A stretch of 64,000 nt of DNA from Streptomyces sp. BK340 (GCF_007827595.1 NZ_VISR01000012.1:186001-250000); one strand, 5' to 3'; shown: positions 7,815-16,395, counted from the stretch's first letter. Notes: generated by a model from the letters alone, not told the origin. Program-made: numbers and translations.

Positions 7815-8510
7815 TCAGCGGACGCGCAGGGTCTGCTTCGCGAGTTCGTAGGCGGGCACCATGGCGTTGTGCTCCTCGGTGTCCATCCCGCCGAGGTGCA
7901 GCACGACCGGGCCGTCGGGCGTGGAGACCGCCAGGGCGCTCTCCTTCTTCGTCTCTTCCAGCAGCTTGCTCGTGTAGAGGTACTCCACCTCCACGCCGGA
8001 CAGACCGTTGGCCGTCCTGAAGGAGCGGTACTTCTCCTTGCTGGTGCTGTCCTCGGCGGCGACGAACTGCCGCAGGACGGTGCGTGCGTCGGCGTCGCCG
8101 GGCTCGCCGGTCCACACCCGCAGGAAGCCGATCCTGCCGGCGGGCTTGGCGTCGATCTCACAGGCGGTGGTGACCGGGCCCTGGCGGAGGAAGGCGTCGG
8201 CGACCGCTCCGCCGAGGTCGCCGTCCGACCCCTTCGACGCCTTCGACAGTTCCTTCTCGGCGTCGATCCCCTTGGGCTTCCAGCTCTTGGCGATGTCGAA
8301 GCTGACGGGCAGTTCGCAGGCCGAACCGGCGGCGCCGACGGTGCCGCCGCGCGCCGCGACGGCACTCTCGGCCCCCGCGCTCCCGGCGGCCGACGGGCTC
8401 CCCGTCGCCTTCGCCTCCCCGTCCGGCGATTGGGAGCAACCTCCCAGTACCGCCGCCAGCACCACCGCCTGGACCACCCTGCCCCGCACGGACCCAACCC
8501 TGACCTGCAC
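7815..8510 (-). CDS. Putative lipoprotein of unknown function
   Basis: The 231-residue product begins MQVRVGSVRGRVVQAVVLAA and reaches the lipobox LGGC near residue 25, so it should be lipidated and held on the outer face of the membrane. After a Ser/Gly/Ala linker, the domain contains CELPVSFDIAKSWKPKGID and later VTTACEIDAKPAG. I do not recognise a catalytic motif. The C-terminal half reads like a compact alpha/beta domain with a conserved VEVEYLYTSKLLEETKKESA segment. The GTG start at 8510 is preceded by AGGAGGGG with suitable spacing. It is a single gene between a convergent terminator and the methyltransferase on the same strand. Confidence 0.75.
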   Translation of the reverse strand: MQVRVGSVRGRVVQAVVLAAVLGGCSQSPDGEAKATGSPSAAGSAGAESAVAARGGTVGAAGSACELPVSFDIAKSWKPKGIDAEKELSKASKGSDGDLGGAVADAFLRQGPVTTACEIDAKPAGRIGFLRVWTGEPGDADARTVLRQFVAAEDSTSKEKYRSFRTANGLSGVEVEYLYTSKLLEETKKESALAVSTPDGPVVLHLGGMDTEEHNAMVPAYELAKQTLRVR

Positions 8511-8602
8511 TGTCGTTTCCCCTCCTGTTGAGCGCCGCCACTGTAACCGAGGGCATCGGCACAGCCGTACGCATCAGGAGGGGGCAGGTGAAGGGAGCGT
8601 GC

Positions 8603-9280
8603 TCAGTGCCTGTCGCGCCTGCAGTGCAGGAACAGATGCGGCTCGGGTACGGCGTCGGGACGGGCCGGGGAGAACGTGGCGTGCTCCTCGGACAGGACCG
8701 TCAGGCCCGCCCCGGTCACCAGCCGCGTGAAGTCCCCGGCGGCGAAGCTCGTCACCCGCACCGGCTGCCCCATGAACACCGCATCGACGGCCTCGACGTC
8801 GAGGGGCACGGTGGCCAGCACCGCGAGCCCGCCGGGCCGCAGGGCACGCGCCATGCGGCACACGACGGCGGACTGCTCGGCGCGGGACATCTGCAGCAGC
8901 GAGAAGTACCCGCACACCGCGTCGAACGAGCCCTCCGCGAGCGGCAGTTCACGGATGTCGGCCAGCCGGAACTCGGCCTCGGGCACCTGCCGGGCGGCGA
9001 TGTCGACCATCACCGGGGACACGTCGACGCCCAGCACGCTGTGCCCCGCCTCGGCGAGGGTCTGCGCGGTCGGCCGTCCCGTCCCGCTGCCCACGTCCAG
9101 CACCCGGCTGCCCGGATCCAGCCGGTCCAGCAGCCACCGCAGCGAGGCGCGGTGCGCCTCGGACGACACGAACGCCTTCTCGTAGTCCAGACCCAGTGCG
9201 TCGAACACCACGGCTGCCGGCGCCCGCTGCTCGTCCTCGCCCAAGACCGCTCCTCCCGTGTCCCGCCAGGTGCCCGGCAT
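8603..9280 (-). CDS. Class I SAM-dependent methyltransferase
   Basis: The 225-residue protein is a Rossmann-fold methyltransferase. Motif I is SRVLDVGSGTGRPTAQTLAE near residue 58. It is followed by LGVDVSPVMVDIAARQ (acidic ribose-binding end of strand 2), FRLADIRELPLAEGSFDAV (motif II region) and RALRPGGLAVLATVP (motif III). These are typical of small-molecule methyltransferases of the Methyltransf_11/25 type. The acceptor cannot be inferred. The ATG at 9280 has a GGGAG upstream. It is divergent from the flavodoxin-like gene at 9366, with only 85 bases between them, so the two may share regulation. Confidence 0.85.
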   Translation of the reverse strand: MPGTWRDTGGAVLGEDEQRAPAAVVFDALGLDYEKAFVSSEAHRASLRWLLDRLDPGSRVLDVGSGTGRPTAQTLAEAGHSVLGVDVSPVMVDIAARQVPEAEFRLADIRELPLAEGSFDAVCGYFSLLQMSRAEQSAVVCRMARALRPGGLAVLATVPLDVEAVDAVFMGQPVRVTSFAAGDFTRLVTGAGLTVLSEEHATFSPARPDAVPEPHLFLHCRRDRH

Positions 9281-9365
9281 CGTCGCACTCCCGTCCCACC
9301 GCCCACAATGCCGCGCGCCGGGTGCCGTTTGCGGACCGCGGCGCCCGCAGGGCAGGGTTCGGCAC

Positions 9366-9824
9366 GTGCCTACCTTGCTGATCGTCCATCACACGCCCTC
9401 GCCCAACTGCCAGGCCATGTTCGAGGCCGTCGTCTCCGGCGCGACCACGCCGGAGATCGAGGGCGTCCGCGTCGTACGGCGGGCCGCCCTCTCCGCCACC
9501 GCCTCCGACGTCCTGGAGGCCGACGGCTACCTCCTCGGCACCCCGGCGAACCTCGGCTACATGTCCGGCGCCCTCAAGCACTTCTTCGACCAGGTCTACT
9601 ACCCCTGCCTGGACGAGACCCGGGGCCGGCCCTTCGGCTACTACGTGCACGGCGGCAACGACGTCACCGGCGCCGTCCGCGCCATCGAGGCCCTCACCAC
9701 CGGCCTCGGCTGGCGCCGCGCCACCGAGGCGGTGACCGTCACCGGCGAACCCGGCAAGGGCGATGTGCAGGCCTGCTGGGAGCTGGGCGCCACGGTCGCC
9801 GCCGGGCTCATGGCCGGGGCCTGA
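9366..9824 (+). CDS. Flavodoxin/NADPH-dependent FMN reductase-like protein
   Basis: The 152-residue product has a flavodoxin-like fold. PTLLIVHHTPSPNCQAMFEA provides the phosphate-binding loop after the first strand. ADGYLLGTPANLGYMSGALKHFFDQ is the family hallmark that contacts the flavin ring and sets up the dimer. The ending GYYVHGGNDVTGAV is also typical. It probably binds FMN and moves electrons from NAD(P)H or acts as a quinone-type reductase. The GTG at 9366 was chosen because the first beta strand begins two residues later and upstream codons are not protein-like. The gene precedes the lipid-type cluster by about 200 bases, on the same strand. Confidence 0.8.
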   Translation: MPTLLIVHHTPSPNCQAMFEAVVSGATTPEIEGVRVVRRAALSATASDVLEADGYLLGTPANLGYMSGALKHFFDQVYYPCLDETRGRPFGYYVHGGNDVTGAVRAIEALTTGLGWRRATEAVTVTGEPGKGDVQACWELGATVAAGLMAGA

Positions 9825-10040
9825 CCGGGGAGTCGTCGGGGAGCGGGTCAGTAGGCCGTTCGGGTGTCGGACGGACGTGGCCGCGGCGCCCCTCGCGCGC
9901 GGGACCGGAGCCGGCACACATCCTCTACCTGGGTGGACGAAGGTGCGGGCGCGGTGCCGCTGGCCGACGATGAGGAGGGAGGCCGCGTCCCCGAGGGGCG
10001 GTCGTGCCCGTCGAACGTCGTCGAGCCGAGGGAGCGTCGC

Positions 10041-12209
10041 ATGGGAGCGGACGGCCACATACGCGGACGGACCGCCCCGGACGAGCAGGACGCCGAGGAG
10101 TCGCTGCGCCGGTGCGCACGGGACGTGGTGGACGTCGCCGAAGGCATCCGCGAGGTGTCCACACGCACCCGCACCGCGCTGTTCGCGCCTGCCCTCACCG
10201 CTTCCGCGCGCCGCCGTCCCCGTACCGGTCTCGCCGCCCGGTGGGCGCTGCTGCGTGCCCTGACGAACAGGGACGGCCTCGGCGGCGCCGCGATCACGGA
10301 ACCGAAGGGCATGGGACGTGTGCTCGGCGCGGCCGGCGAGGTGCTCGGCCGGGAGAGCCTGGCCGCGCTGGTGGCCGTCACCTCCCTGCGTCTGAGGATC
10401 GCCGCCGTGCTGTTCGACCGCCCCGAGTACGCACGCGACCCGGGCATGCGCCGGCTGACGACCGCGGTCACCGCCGACCGCGACCTGGAGGCGGTACGGG
10501 CCCTGCGCGCCCTGTTCAGGGACCAGGGAGCCCAGCGTGCCCTGTCCGGCCTTGTGCCGCTGACGGCCGAACTCCGCGCCGTCCGCGCCCTGCTGGACGA
10601 GGACCCGGAGAACGACGAGACCGGCTGGGCGCTCACAGCCGGTGCCGGCCGGTCCGCCGGTCCGGTGCACGGCGGCAGCGCCGCCCGTCCGGCGGGCACG
10701 GATCAGGGCGGGGGAGCGGCCGAGGCCGTCGATCTCTCCGGCCAGGAGCGGCAGACCATAGCCACCGAAGGCTCCCTCCTCGGCTTCCTGCGCAACATCG
10801 AGGTGGTGTCCGCGGGCGGGCGGATCCTGGTGCAGAACGTGCGCGGTCCCGACGGCGTCGTCCGGTACGTCGTCCAGGCGCCCGGTACGACGCCCGGACG
10901 CCCCCGCAACGACTCCCCGCAGGACTTCGTGGGCCCCTGGCGCAGCCTCTTCCCGGCCGAATCACCCCACACCAGCTCGATCCTGCTCGCGCTCGCGGAC
11001 CACGGCATCCCCCGCGGCGCCGACCTCGCCCTGATCGGACACGGCGAGGGCGGGATCGCGCTGATGAACCTCGCTCAGGACGAGGAGTTCTGCCGCGCCT
11101 ACCGGGTCACCCATGTGATCGCGGTGGGTTCCCCGGTCCACAACAGGAGGCCCGCCGACCCGCGCACCTGGGTCGCAGCCATCACCAACCAGCACGACCT
11201 CGTGCCCGTCCTCGCCGGCCGGGACGCCCGCTCCGCCTTCGACCCGCACCCCAACCGGTACGAGGCCGACTACGCCGGACCCACGCGCGAGTTCCCGCTG
11301 TGCCACATGCTCCGCGAGTACACCGAGCACCTGCGGACCGTCATCCCCGAGGTCCGCAAGGACGTCGACGAGGCGCTCGCCCCCTACCGCGGCCCCGTGG
11401 TGCGCACCCAGGCCTACCGGCTCAAGGACCGTGCCCGGCCGCCCGAGGGCTACCCCTTCCTCACCGTCCCCACCACCCCGCTCCCCACCACGACCGGCCC
11501 CGTCGACGTCCCGGTGCGCTACTACGACTCCTCAGCCGCCCACCTCTGCTTCGCCGTCGACGCCGCGGCCGCGCGCGGCCTGCTGCCCGACGTCACCTGG
11601 ATGGTGCCGAGCAGGCTGGGCCGACGGGCGCTCGCGGTGCTGTCCCTGTACGAGCACCGCTGCTCCACGATCGGCCCGTACGCCGAGATCGCCCTGTCGG
11701 TGCTGGTGGACGACCTGTGGCGGCCGCGCCCCTACGACATCGCCGCCGACCTGCTGCGCCGCGTCGACCTGCGCCGCACCGGCCGTTACGTCCTCTCCCT
11801 CGCCGTCAGCAGCGAGGAGGCACGCGTCGTCTCCCGGCAGATCTGGGGCCAGCCCGCGGTGCGCATGGCCGCCGAAGCCGATCTGATGAGCCGCCACCTC
11901 GGCCTCACCGCACCGGGACTCGGGCTCGCCGTCAAGGGACGCCTCGGCCGGGGCCTGCGCTGCCCCGAGGCCGACTGGACCCTCTACGGCAGGCGCGGCG
12001 AGAGCACCGTGCGCACCCTGGTCCGGACCCACGGACGGCTGCGGCTGCACACCGGGACCGGGGTACGGCTGCGCCTTGGCACCGCCGCGGCCGAACCCAT
12101 GGCCGGGCAGCTGCGCCGGCTCGGCATCGATACGGCCCTCCCGCACTTCGTGCTGTCCTGCCCGCAGTTCGTCTTCCACCGCAGCGCCGGCGCCGTCCTG
12201 CCGCGCTGA
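10041..12209 (+). CDS. Fusion protein: inactive-looking alpha/beta-hydrolase domain plus acetoacetate-decarboxylase-like domain
   Basis: This 722-residue protein has three parts. Residues 1-230 are mostly helical and unrecognised. About residues 245-470 resemble a lipase-like alpha/beta hydrolase: DLALIGHGEGGIALMNLAQ at the nucleophile elbow, VTHVIAVGSPVHNRRP, AITNQHDLVPVL for the acid and FPLCHMLREY for the histidine. The elbow reads GHGEGG (residues 333-338), so the usual serine of GHSxGG is glycine and ordinary hydrolysis looks impossible. About residues 485-715 resemble the acetoacetate decarboxylase superfamily, including YDSSAAHLCFAVDAAAARGLLP and GPYAEIALSVLVDDLWRP. The assignment of this last domain is moderate. 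The ATG at 10041 follows GGGAG. It is the first gene of a cluster with a ketosynthase and a desaturase, so a role in acyl or ketone chemistry is a reasonable guess only. Confidence 0.65.
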   Translation: MGADGHIRGRTAPDEQDAEESLRRCARDVVDVAEGIREVSTRTRTALFAPALTASARRRPRTGLAARWALLRALTNRDGLGGAAITEPKGMGRVLGAAGEVLGRESLAALVAVTSLRLRIAAVLFDRPEYARDPGMRRLTTAVTADRDLEAVRALRALFRDQGAQRALSGLVPLTAELRAVRALLDEDPENDETGWALTAGAGRSAGPVHGGSAARPAGTDQGGGAAEAVDLSGQERQTIATEGSLLGFLRNIEVVSAGGRILVQNVRGPDGVVRYVVQAPGTTPGRPRNDSPQDFVGPWRSLFPAESPHTSSILLALADHGIPRGADLALIGHGEGGIALMNLAQDEEFCRAYRVTHVIAVGSPVHNRRPADPRTWVAAITNQHDLVPVLAGRDARSAFDPHPNRYEADYAGPTREFPLCHMLREYTEHLRTVIPEVRKDVDEALAPYRGPVVRTQAYRLKDRARPPEGYPFLTVPTTPLPTTTGPVDVPVRYYDSSAAHLCFAVDAAAARGLLPDVTWMVPSRLGRRALAVLSLYEHRCSTIGPYAEIALSVLVDDLWRPRPYDIAADLLRRVDLRRTGRYVLSLAVSSEEARVVSRQIWGQPAVRMAAEADLMSRHLGLTAPGLGLAVKGRLGRGLRCPEADWTLYGRRGESTVRTLVRTHGRLRLHTGTGVRLRLGTAAAEPMAGQLRRLGIDTALPHFVLSCPQFVFHRSAGAVLPR

Positions 12210-12241
12210 CCCCGCACGCACACCCGTCAGTGGGAGCCACC

Positions 12242-12496
12242 ATGGTCACCGAGTCCCTCCGCGCCCTGCCGTCGACCGACGAACTCCTCGACCAGGCGAT
12301 CGGGTTGCGCGCCGACGCCGACCTGATGGACGGCTACGCCCGGCGACTGCTCGCCACCGCGGCCGAGCTGTCCGCCTGCTCGGCGGCACCCGAGTGGAGC
12401 CGCCCCGCCCTGGAACGTCAGGCGGCCGCCTGCGGCACGGCGGCGGAACAACTGCGCACCGCAGCCGCGGCGTTGCTCGCCCACTCGCGGGCCTGA
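12242..12496 (+). CDS. Small helical protein of unknown function
   Basis: An 84-residue, Ala- and Leu-rich protein lies 32 bases after the fusion gene, with a GGGAG ribosome site. It reads as two or three amphipathic helices (LPSTDELLDQAIGLRADADL, then RLLATAAELSACSAA, then LERQAAACGTAAEQLRTAAA). No enzyme motif and no acyl-carrier DSL serine is seen, so it is not an obvious ACP despite its size. Its tight spacing suggests co-expression with the fusion protein, perhaps as a partner subunit. Confidence 0.6.
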   Translation: MVTESLRALPSTDELLDQAIGLRADADLMDGYARRLLATAAELSACSAAPEWSRPALERQAAACGTAAEQLRTAAAALLAHSRA

Positions 12497-12902
12497 GCCG
12501 GCCCGCTCGGAGCGCGGCGAAGCAGCGCCCCTCGGTTCGGGACGGGCCGCAGCTGCTCATCCACCCGGAGACCGGCCTGCCGCGCCACGACGCCTCGCAC
12601 GACCACCCACCGGGTCGCCTCCGGAAGCCGCGCCGAGCAGCCGGCGGATGAGCCACCGCCCCCGCCCGCAGCCCCAGCGTCCCCGGTCCGCACCGCTCCC
12701 GCCGTCCCGCAGGCCGACTCGCCCCGCCCGCCGGACGACCTGGAGACCGCCCTCGCCGACCCCTGTTCGAGCGCGGTGCGGACGTTCGGAGTGACCGTTC
12801 GTCAGCGACGTTCGCACATCCGGGTGGTAGCGGCCGCCGTCCTGGGCCGAACGAGTTGTCGTAGCCCGGAACAGCCGCTTTCGGACCGGATAATCACGCC
12901 TC
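12497..12902 (+). promoter_or_regulatory. 406-bp gap with promoter-like elements before the ketosynthase; possibly leaderless
   Basis: No convincing gene was found here. A GATAAT element at 12889-12894 lies just 8 bases before the ATG at 12903, and no ribosome binding site precedes that ATG. This arrangement suggests a promoter that starts a leaderless mRNA for the ketosynthase. A CGGAAC hexamer at 12867-12872 is a possible -35 element. The proximal part (12497-12780) is low-complexity and could be decayed coding DNA. Confidence 0.45.
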
Positions 12903-14156
12903 ATGCAGCTTGTGAAAGCACGCGTCCCGGCACGGCGCGCCCCCGTGGCCGTCACCGGACTGGGACTGGTCACACCGGCCGGTATCGGCCGCGACGAGGC
13001 GTGGGCGGGCCTGTGCGCCGGACAGTCCACCGCGACCGCCGACCCCGGTCTCGACGGGCTGCCCGTGGCCTTCTCCTGCCGGGTGCCCGACCTCGACACG
13101 GCCGGACTGCTCGGGCACCGGCTCAGCCGCCGCCTGGACCGCTTCACCACCTTCGCGCTGCTCGCCGCCCGAGAGGCCGTCGCCGACGCCCGGCTCACCC
13201 CCCACGGCTGGGACGGGGCCCGCGTCGGCGTCGTGATGGGGGTCGGGACCGGGTCCATGCAGGGCTGGCAGGCCGAGTTCGACCGCCTCGCCCACAGCAC
13301 CCCGGAGCGCGTCTCGCCGCTCGCGCTGCCGCGCAGCGTGCCGAACATGGCCGCCGCCGAGATCGCCCTCGACCTCGGTGCGCAGGGCCCGAACATGGTC
13401 GTGAGCACCGCCTGCGCCTCCGGCACCAGTGCGCTCGGCCTGGCCCGCGACTGGCTGCTGTCCGGTGCCTGTGACCTCGTCCTCGCCGGGGGCAGCGAGT
13501 CTGCCCGGCTGCGCATGACCGCGGCCTGCTTCGCCCAGATGCGCGCCCTGTCCCGCCGCGCCGAGTGCCCGCACGAGGCCTCCCGGCCGTTCGACCGCGA
13601 CCGCGACGGATTCGTGCTCGGCGAGGGCGCCGCCGTGCTCGTCCTGGAACGCGTGGAGGACGCCCGCGCCCGCAGCGCCCGGCCCGCGGCCCTGCTCTCC
13701 GGGTTCGGCGCCTCCTGCGACGCCCACCACTTCACCGCCCCGCACCCGGACGGCGAGGGCGCCGCCCGCGCCATCCGGGGCGCCCTCGCCGACGCCGGCC
13801 TGGCCCCGGAGGACGTCGACCACGTCAACGCGCACGGCACCTCCACCCCGCAGGGCGACACGGCCGAGCACAACGCGCTGTACCAGGTCTTCCGCCGGCC
13901 CCCGCCCGTCACCGCAGTCAAGGGCACCATCGGGCACGCCATCGGCGGCGCCGGAGCCATCGAGGCGGCCTGCACCGTCCTCACCCTGCGCCACCAGCTG
14001 ATCCCGCCCACCGCCAACCTGGACACCCTCGACCCGGCGATGGACCTGGACGTCGTCACCAAGGCGCCCCGCCCGCAGCGGATACGAGCCGCCGTCAGCA
14101 ACTCCTTCGGCTTCGGCGGCCAGAACGCCGTGCTCGCCTTCACCGCTGTCGACTGA
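12903..14156 (+). CDS. Stand-alone beta-ketoacyl-ACP synthase (FabF/KAS II type)
   Basis: This 417-residue thiolase-fold enzyme should catalyse decarboxylative Claisen condensation of an acyl thioester with a malonyl thioester. The catalytic set is complete: Cys171 in STACASGTSA, His311 in NAHGTSTPQGD, and Lys340 and His345 in KGTIGHAIGGAGAIEA. The ending SNSFGFGGQNAVLAF is also typical. It begins with AVTGLGLVTPAGIG, normal for FabF. No acyltransferase, ACP or chain-length-factor gene is next to it, so the ACP must come from elsewhere. It lies directly upstream of a desaturase and an acylphosphatase (41-base gap, then a 4-base overlap), indicating one transcript. The ATG may be leaderless. 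Confidence 0.92.
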   Translation: MQLVKARVPARRAPVAVTGLGLVTPAGIGRDEAWAGLCAGQSTATADPGLDGLPVAFSCRVPDLDTAGLLGHRLSRRLDRFTTFALLAAREAVADARLTPHGWDGARVGVVMGVGTGSMQGWQAEFDRLAHSTPERVSPLALPRSVPNMAAAEIALDLGAQGPNMVVSTACASGTSALGLARDWLLSGACDLVLAGGSESARLRMTAACFAQMRALSRRAECPHEASRPFDRDRDGFVLGEGAAVLVLERVEDARARSARPAALLSGFGASCDAHHFTAPHPDGEGAARAIRGALADAGLAPEDVDHVNAHGTSTPQGDTAEHNALYQVFRRPPPVTAVKGTIGHAIGGAGAIEAACTVLTLRHQLIPPTANLDTLDPAMDLDVVTKAPRPQRIRAAVSNSFGFGGQNAVLAFTAVD

Positions 14157-14197
14157 CGGCCACTGCGCACCTGCCCCCGAGCCGAAAGGTCCCCCTG

Positions 14198-15142
14198 TTG
14201 TCGGAGTTCTCGGAACCCACCCCGCTGGCCGGCAGAGCGCGGTCCTGGCCCAGCGGCGAGCAGCTCATGATCGGCGTGTTCGTCGCCGTACCGTTCCTGG
14301 CGCTCCTCGCCGCCGTGCCGCTGGCCTGGCGGCACGGTCTGAGCCCCACGGACGCGGTGCTCGCCGTCGTCTTCTACCTCGTCAGCGGACTCGGCATCAC
14401 CGTCGGCTTCCACCGGCACTTCACCCACGGTTCCTTCAAGGCCAGGCGGCCGCTCAGGATCGCCCTCGCGCTGGCCGGCAGCCTCGCCGTACAGGGCCCG
14501 CTGCTCACCTGGGTGGCCGACCACCGCAAGCACCATCGCTTCTCCGACCGCGACGGGGACCCGCACTCGCCCTGGCGGTACGGCCGCTCACCGCGCGCCC
14601 TGGCCAAGGGCATGTTCTACGCCCACCTGGGCTGGCTCTTCGAGACCGCGCACGCCTCGCCCCGCACCTACGCACCCGACCTGGTCCGCGACCGCGCGCT
14701 GATGCTCATCTCCAAGCGCTTCGGACTCGTGGTCCTGGCCTCCGTCACGCTCCCCGCGATGCTCGGCGCGGCGCTGACCCGGTCCTGGCAGGGGGCGCTC
14801 AGCGCGTTCTTCTGGGCCGGGCTGGTCCGGATCTGCCTCGTCCACCACGTCACCTGGTCCATCAACTCCATCTGCCACGCGAGCGGTTCGCAGCCCTTCC
14901 GCAGCCGGGACCGCTCGGGCAACGTGTGGTGGCTGGCCCCGCTGTCCTTCGGCGAGTCCTGGCACAACCTCCACCACGCCGACCCCACCAGCGCCCGGCA
15001 CGGCGTGCTCACCGGCCAGCTCGACGCCAGCGCCCGGCTGATCCGCTGGCTCGAGCGACTCGGCTGGGCCTACGACGTCCGCTGGCCGGAACGGCACCGC
15101 ATCACCGCCCGCCGACGGGAGAACGGGAGCCCACAGAAATGA
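14198..15142 (+). CDS. Membrane fatty acid desaturase (acyl-CoA delta-9 type)
   Basis: The 314-residue protein has the three histidine boxes of membrane di-iron desaturases: HRHFTHGSF, DHRKHHRF with HSPW nearby, and WHNLHHADP. Four hydrophobic stretches are arranged as in stearoyl-CoA/acyl desaturases. It should introduce a double bond into an acyl chain using O2 and electrons from a ferredoxin or rubredoxin system. The TTG at 14198 was chosen because AAAGG lies about 9 bases upstream; a CTG one codon earlier is also possible. It sits 41 bases after the ketosynthase stop and overlaps the acylphosphatase start by 4 bases (ATGA), so translation is probably coupled. Its position suggests it acts on the ketosynthase product. 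Confidence 0.9.
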   Translation: MSEFSEPTPLAGRARSWPSGEQLMIGVFVAVPFLALLAAVPLAWRHGLSPTDAVLAVVFYLVSGLGITVGFHRHFTHGSFKARRPLRIALALAGSLAVQGPLLTWVADHRKHHRFSDRDGDPHSPWRYGRSPRALAKGMFYAHLGWLFETAHASPRTYAPDLVRDRALMLISKRFGLVVLASVTLPAMLGAALTRSWQGALSAFFWAGLVRICLVHHVTWSINSICHASGSQPFRSRDRSGNVWWLAPLSFGESWHNLHHADPTSARHGVLTGQLDASARLIRWLERLGWAYDVRWPERHRITARRRENGSPQK

Positions 15143-15444
15143 CCGTACGGCAGCACGTGCACGTCAGCGGCCGCGTCCAGGGCGTGTTCTACCGCGACAC
15201 GTGTCGTCGGTTCGCCGAGGAACGGGGCGTGGCCGGCTGGGTGCGCAACCTCCACAACGGCGACGTGGAAGCCGTCTTCGAAGGGCGGCCCGACGACGTC
15301 GCCGAGATGGCCGGCTGGGCGGCCCAGGGCCCACCGGCGGCCCTGGTGATCCACTGCACGGGAGTGGCCGAGGAGCCCGAGGGCCTGTCCGGGTTCCGTG
15401 TCCTGCCCGACGCACCTCCGGGCGACGATGCCCGCGCCGGGTAG
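15139..15444 (+). CDS. Acylphosphatase
   Basis: The 101-residue protein is a canonical acylphosphatase. HVHVSGRVQGVFYRDTCRRF contains the phosphate-binding loop and catalytic arginine, and GVAGWVRNLHNGDVEAVFEG contains the catalytic asparagine. Acylphosphatases hydrolyse acyl phosphates such as acetyl or carbamoyl phosphate. The ATG overlaps the desaturase stop, so it is probably the last gene of that operon. Why an acyl-phosphate hydrolase should travel with a ketosynthase and desaturase is unclear; it may remove acyl phosphates that compete with or arise from the pathway. Confidence 0.92.
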   Translation: MTVRQHVHVSGRVQGVFYRDTCRRFAEERGVAGWVRNLHNGDVEAVFEGRPDDVAEMAGWAAQGPPAALVIHCTGVAEEPEGLSGFRVLPDAPPGDDARAG

Positions 15445-15494
15445 CCCCGTCACCAGGGGCCGGCGAGCGGCAGGGTGCAGGCACTCCCGGCCGG

Positions 15495-16151
15495 TCAGGC
15501 GCAGCGCGTGGCCGTCGGAGTGTCGTGGCGGACCCAGACGGACTCGATCACGCGCCCGTCCGGCAGGGTGTGCCGTGGCGGGCCCTCGTCCGGCACGAAG
15601 CCCGCCCGGGCCAGGGCCCGGCGGCTCGCGGTGTTCCCGGTCTCCGCGCCCGCCCGGGCCCGGGTCATGCCGAAGTGCGTGTGGGCGAGCAGCGCCCCGG
15701 CCCGGAACAACTCCGCGCCCAGGCCCTGCCCGCGGCAGCGCGGCGCCAGCCAGCCGCCCACCTCGCCCGTGTGGTGCTCCAGTTGCAGTCCTCCGGCATA
15801 GCTGAGGTCGGCCCTGCGCACACAGACCAGGAACACCGGGATGCCGGGGTCGGGGGTGAAGGGCTTGGCCAGCAGGCGGGGGACGCGGCGGCCGTCGTCG
15901 CCGGCGGGCCGCCACTCCAGCAGGGCGCGCCGGGTGCCGGGGTCGGGAGCGATCCGGTCGGCATGGTTGCCGAGCCACCGCTGGGCCTCGGCGTCCGCGC
16001 TGGCGGCGAGCGCCGCGGCCACGTCCAGGTGCGTCCGGGGCGTGAACAGCAACAGCCGCTCGGTGGCCAGGACGTGCCGGCCGGACTCGCACCGCCCGGG
16101 CACGGGGAGCCGGGACACGGCCCGGCTTCGGCGGACGAGCGACCAGACCAT
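15495..16151 (-). CDS. GNAT-family acetyltransferase (RimJ/RimL-like)
   Basis: The 218-residue protein has a late GNAT domain. LSYAGGLQLEHHTGEVGGWL is the central beta hairpin, APRCRGQGLGAELFRAG is the acetyl-CoA pyrophosphate loop (R-x2-G-x-G), and NTASRRALARAGFVPDEG is the C-terminal acceptor-side motif common to RimJ/RimL proteins. It should transfer an acetyl group to an amine; the substrate is unknown. The ATG at 16151 is a plausible start, though the first 28 residues are not domain-like and LATERLLLFTP suggests the fold begins near residue 29. It is convergent with the lipid-type cluster, 50 bases away. Confidence 0.8.
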   Translation of the reverse strand: MVWSLVRRSRAVSRLPVPGRCESGRHVLATERLLLFTPRTHLDVAAALAASADAEAQRWLGNHADRIAPDPGTRRALLEWRPAGDDGRRVPRLLAKPFTPDPGIPVFLVCVRRADLSYAGGLQLEHHTGEVGGWLAPRCRGQGLGAELFRAGALLAHTHFGMTRARAGAETGNTASRRALARAGFVPDEGPPRHTLPDGRVIESVWVRHDTPTATRCA

Positions 16152-16395
16152 GGAACCCCCCGGCGGAACCGCTGCGTGGCGGACGGTCCGGGTCCCTCAC
16201 GGGAAGCCGGGCCCGCCGACGGATGCGAACGGCTCGCATCGGGGTGAATCTACCGAGGAAACGGGTGGGGGTGGTTGCCTACGGCCGACGGCCCACGCCC
16301 GAGGGCCTGCGGATTCTTACGGCTGATGGCGTTCGGCCGGTCCGTCCGGACCCGGTTTCGGGCGGGTCCGGGTCCAGGAGGGGTCGGCGGACGGT

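Noticed and set aside
12242..12496. Acyl carrier protein for the ketosynthase cluster
   Set aside because: The size is right but there is no DSL-type serine motif, and the composition is that of a simple helical protein.
12557..14566. Minus-strand 669-codon open frame across the ketosynthase
   Set aside because: It has an antisense Ser/Arg/Ala-rich composition; the ketosynthase on the other strand has its full catalytic triad.
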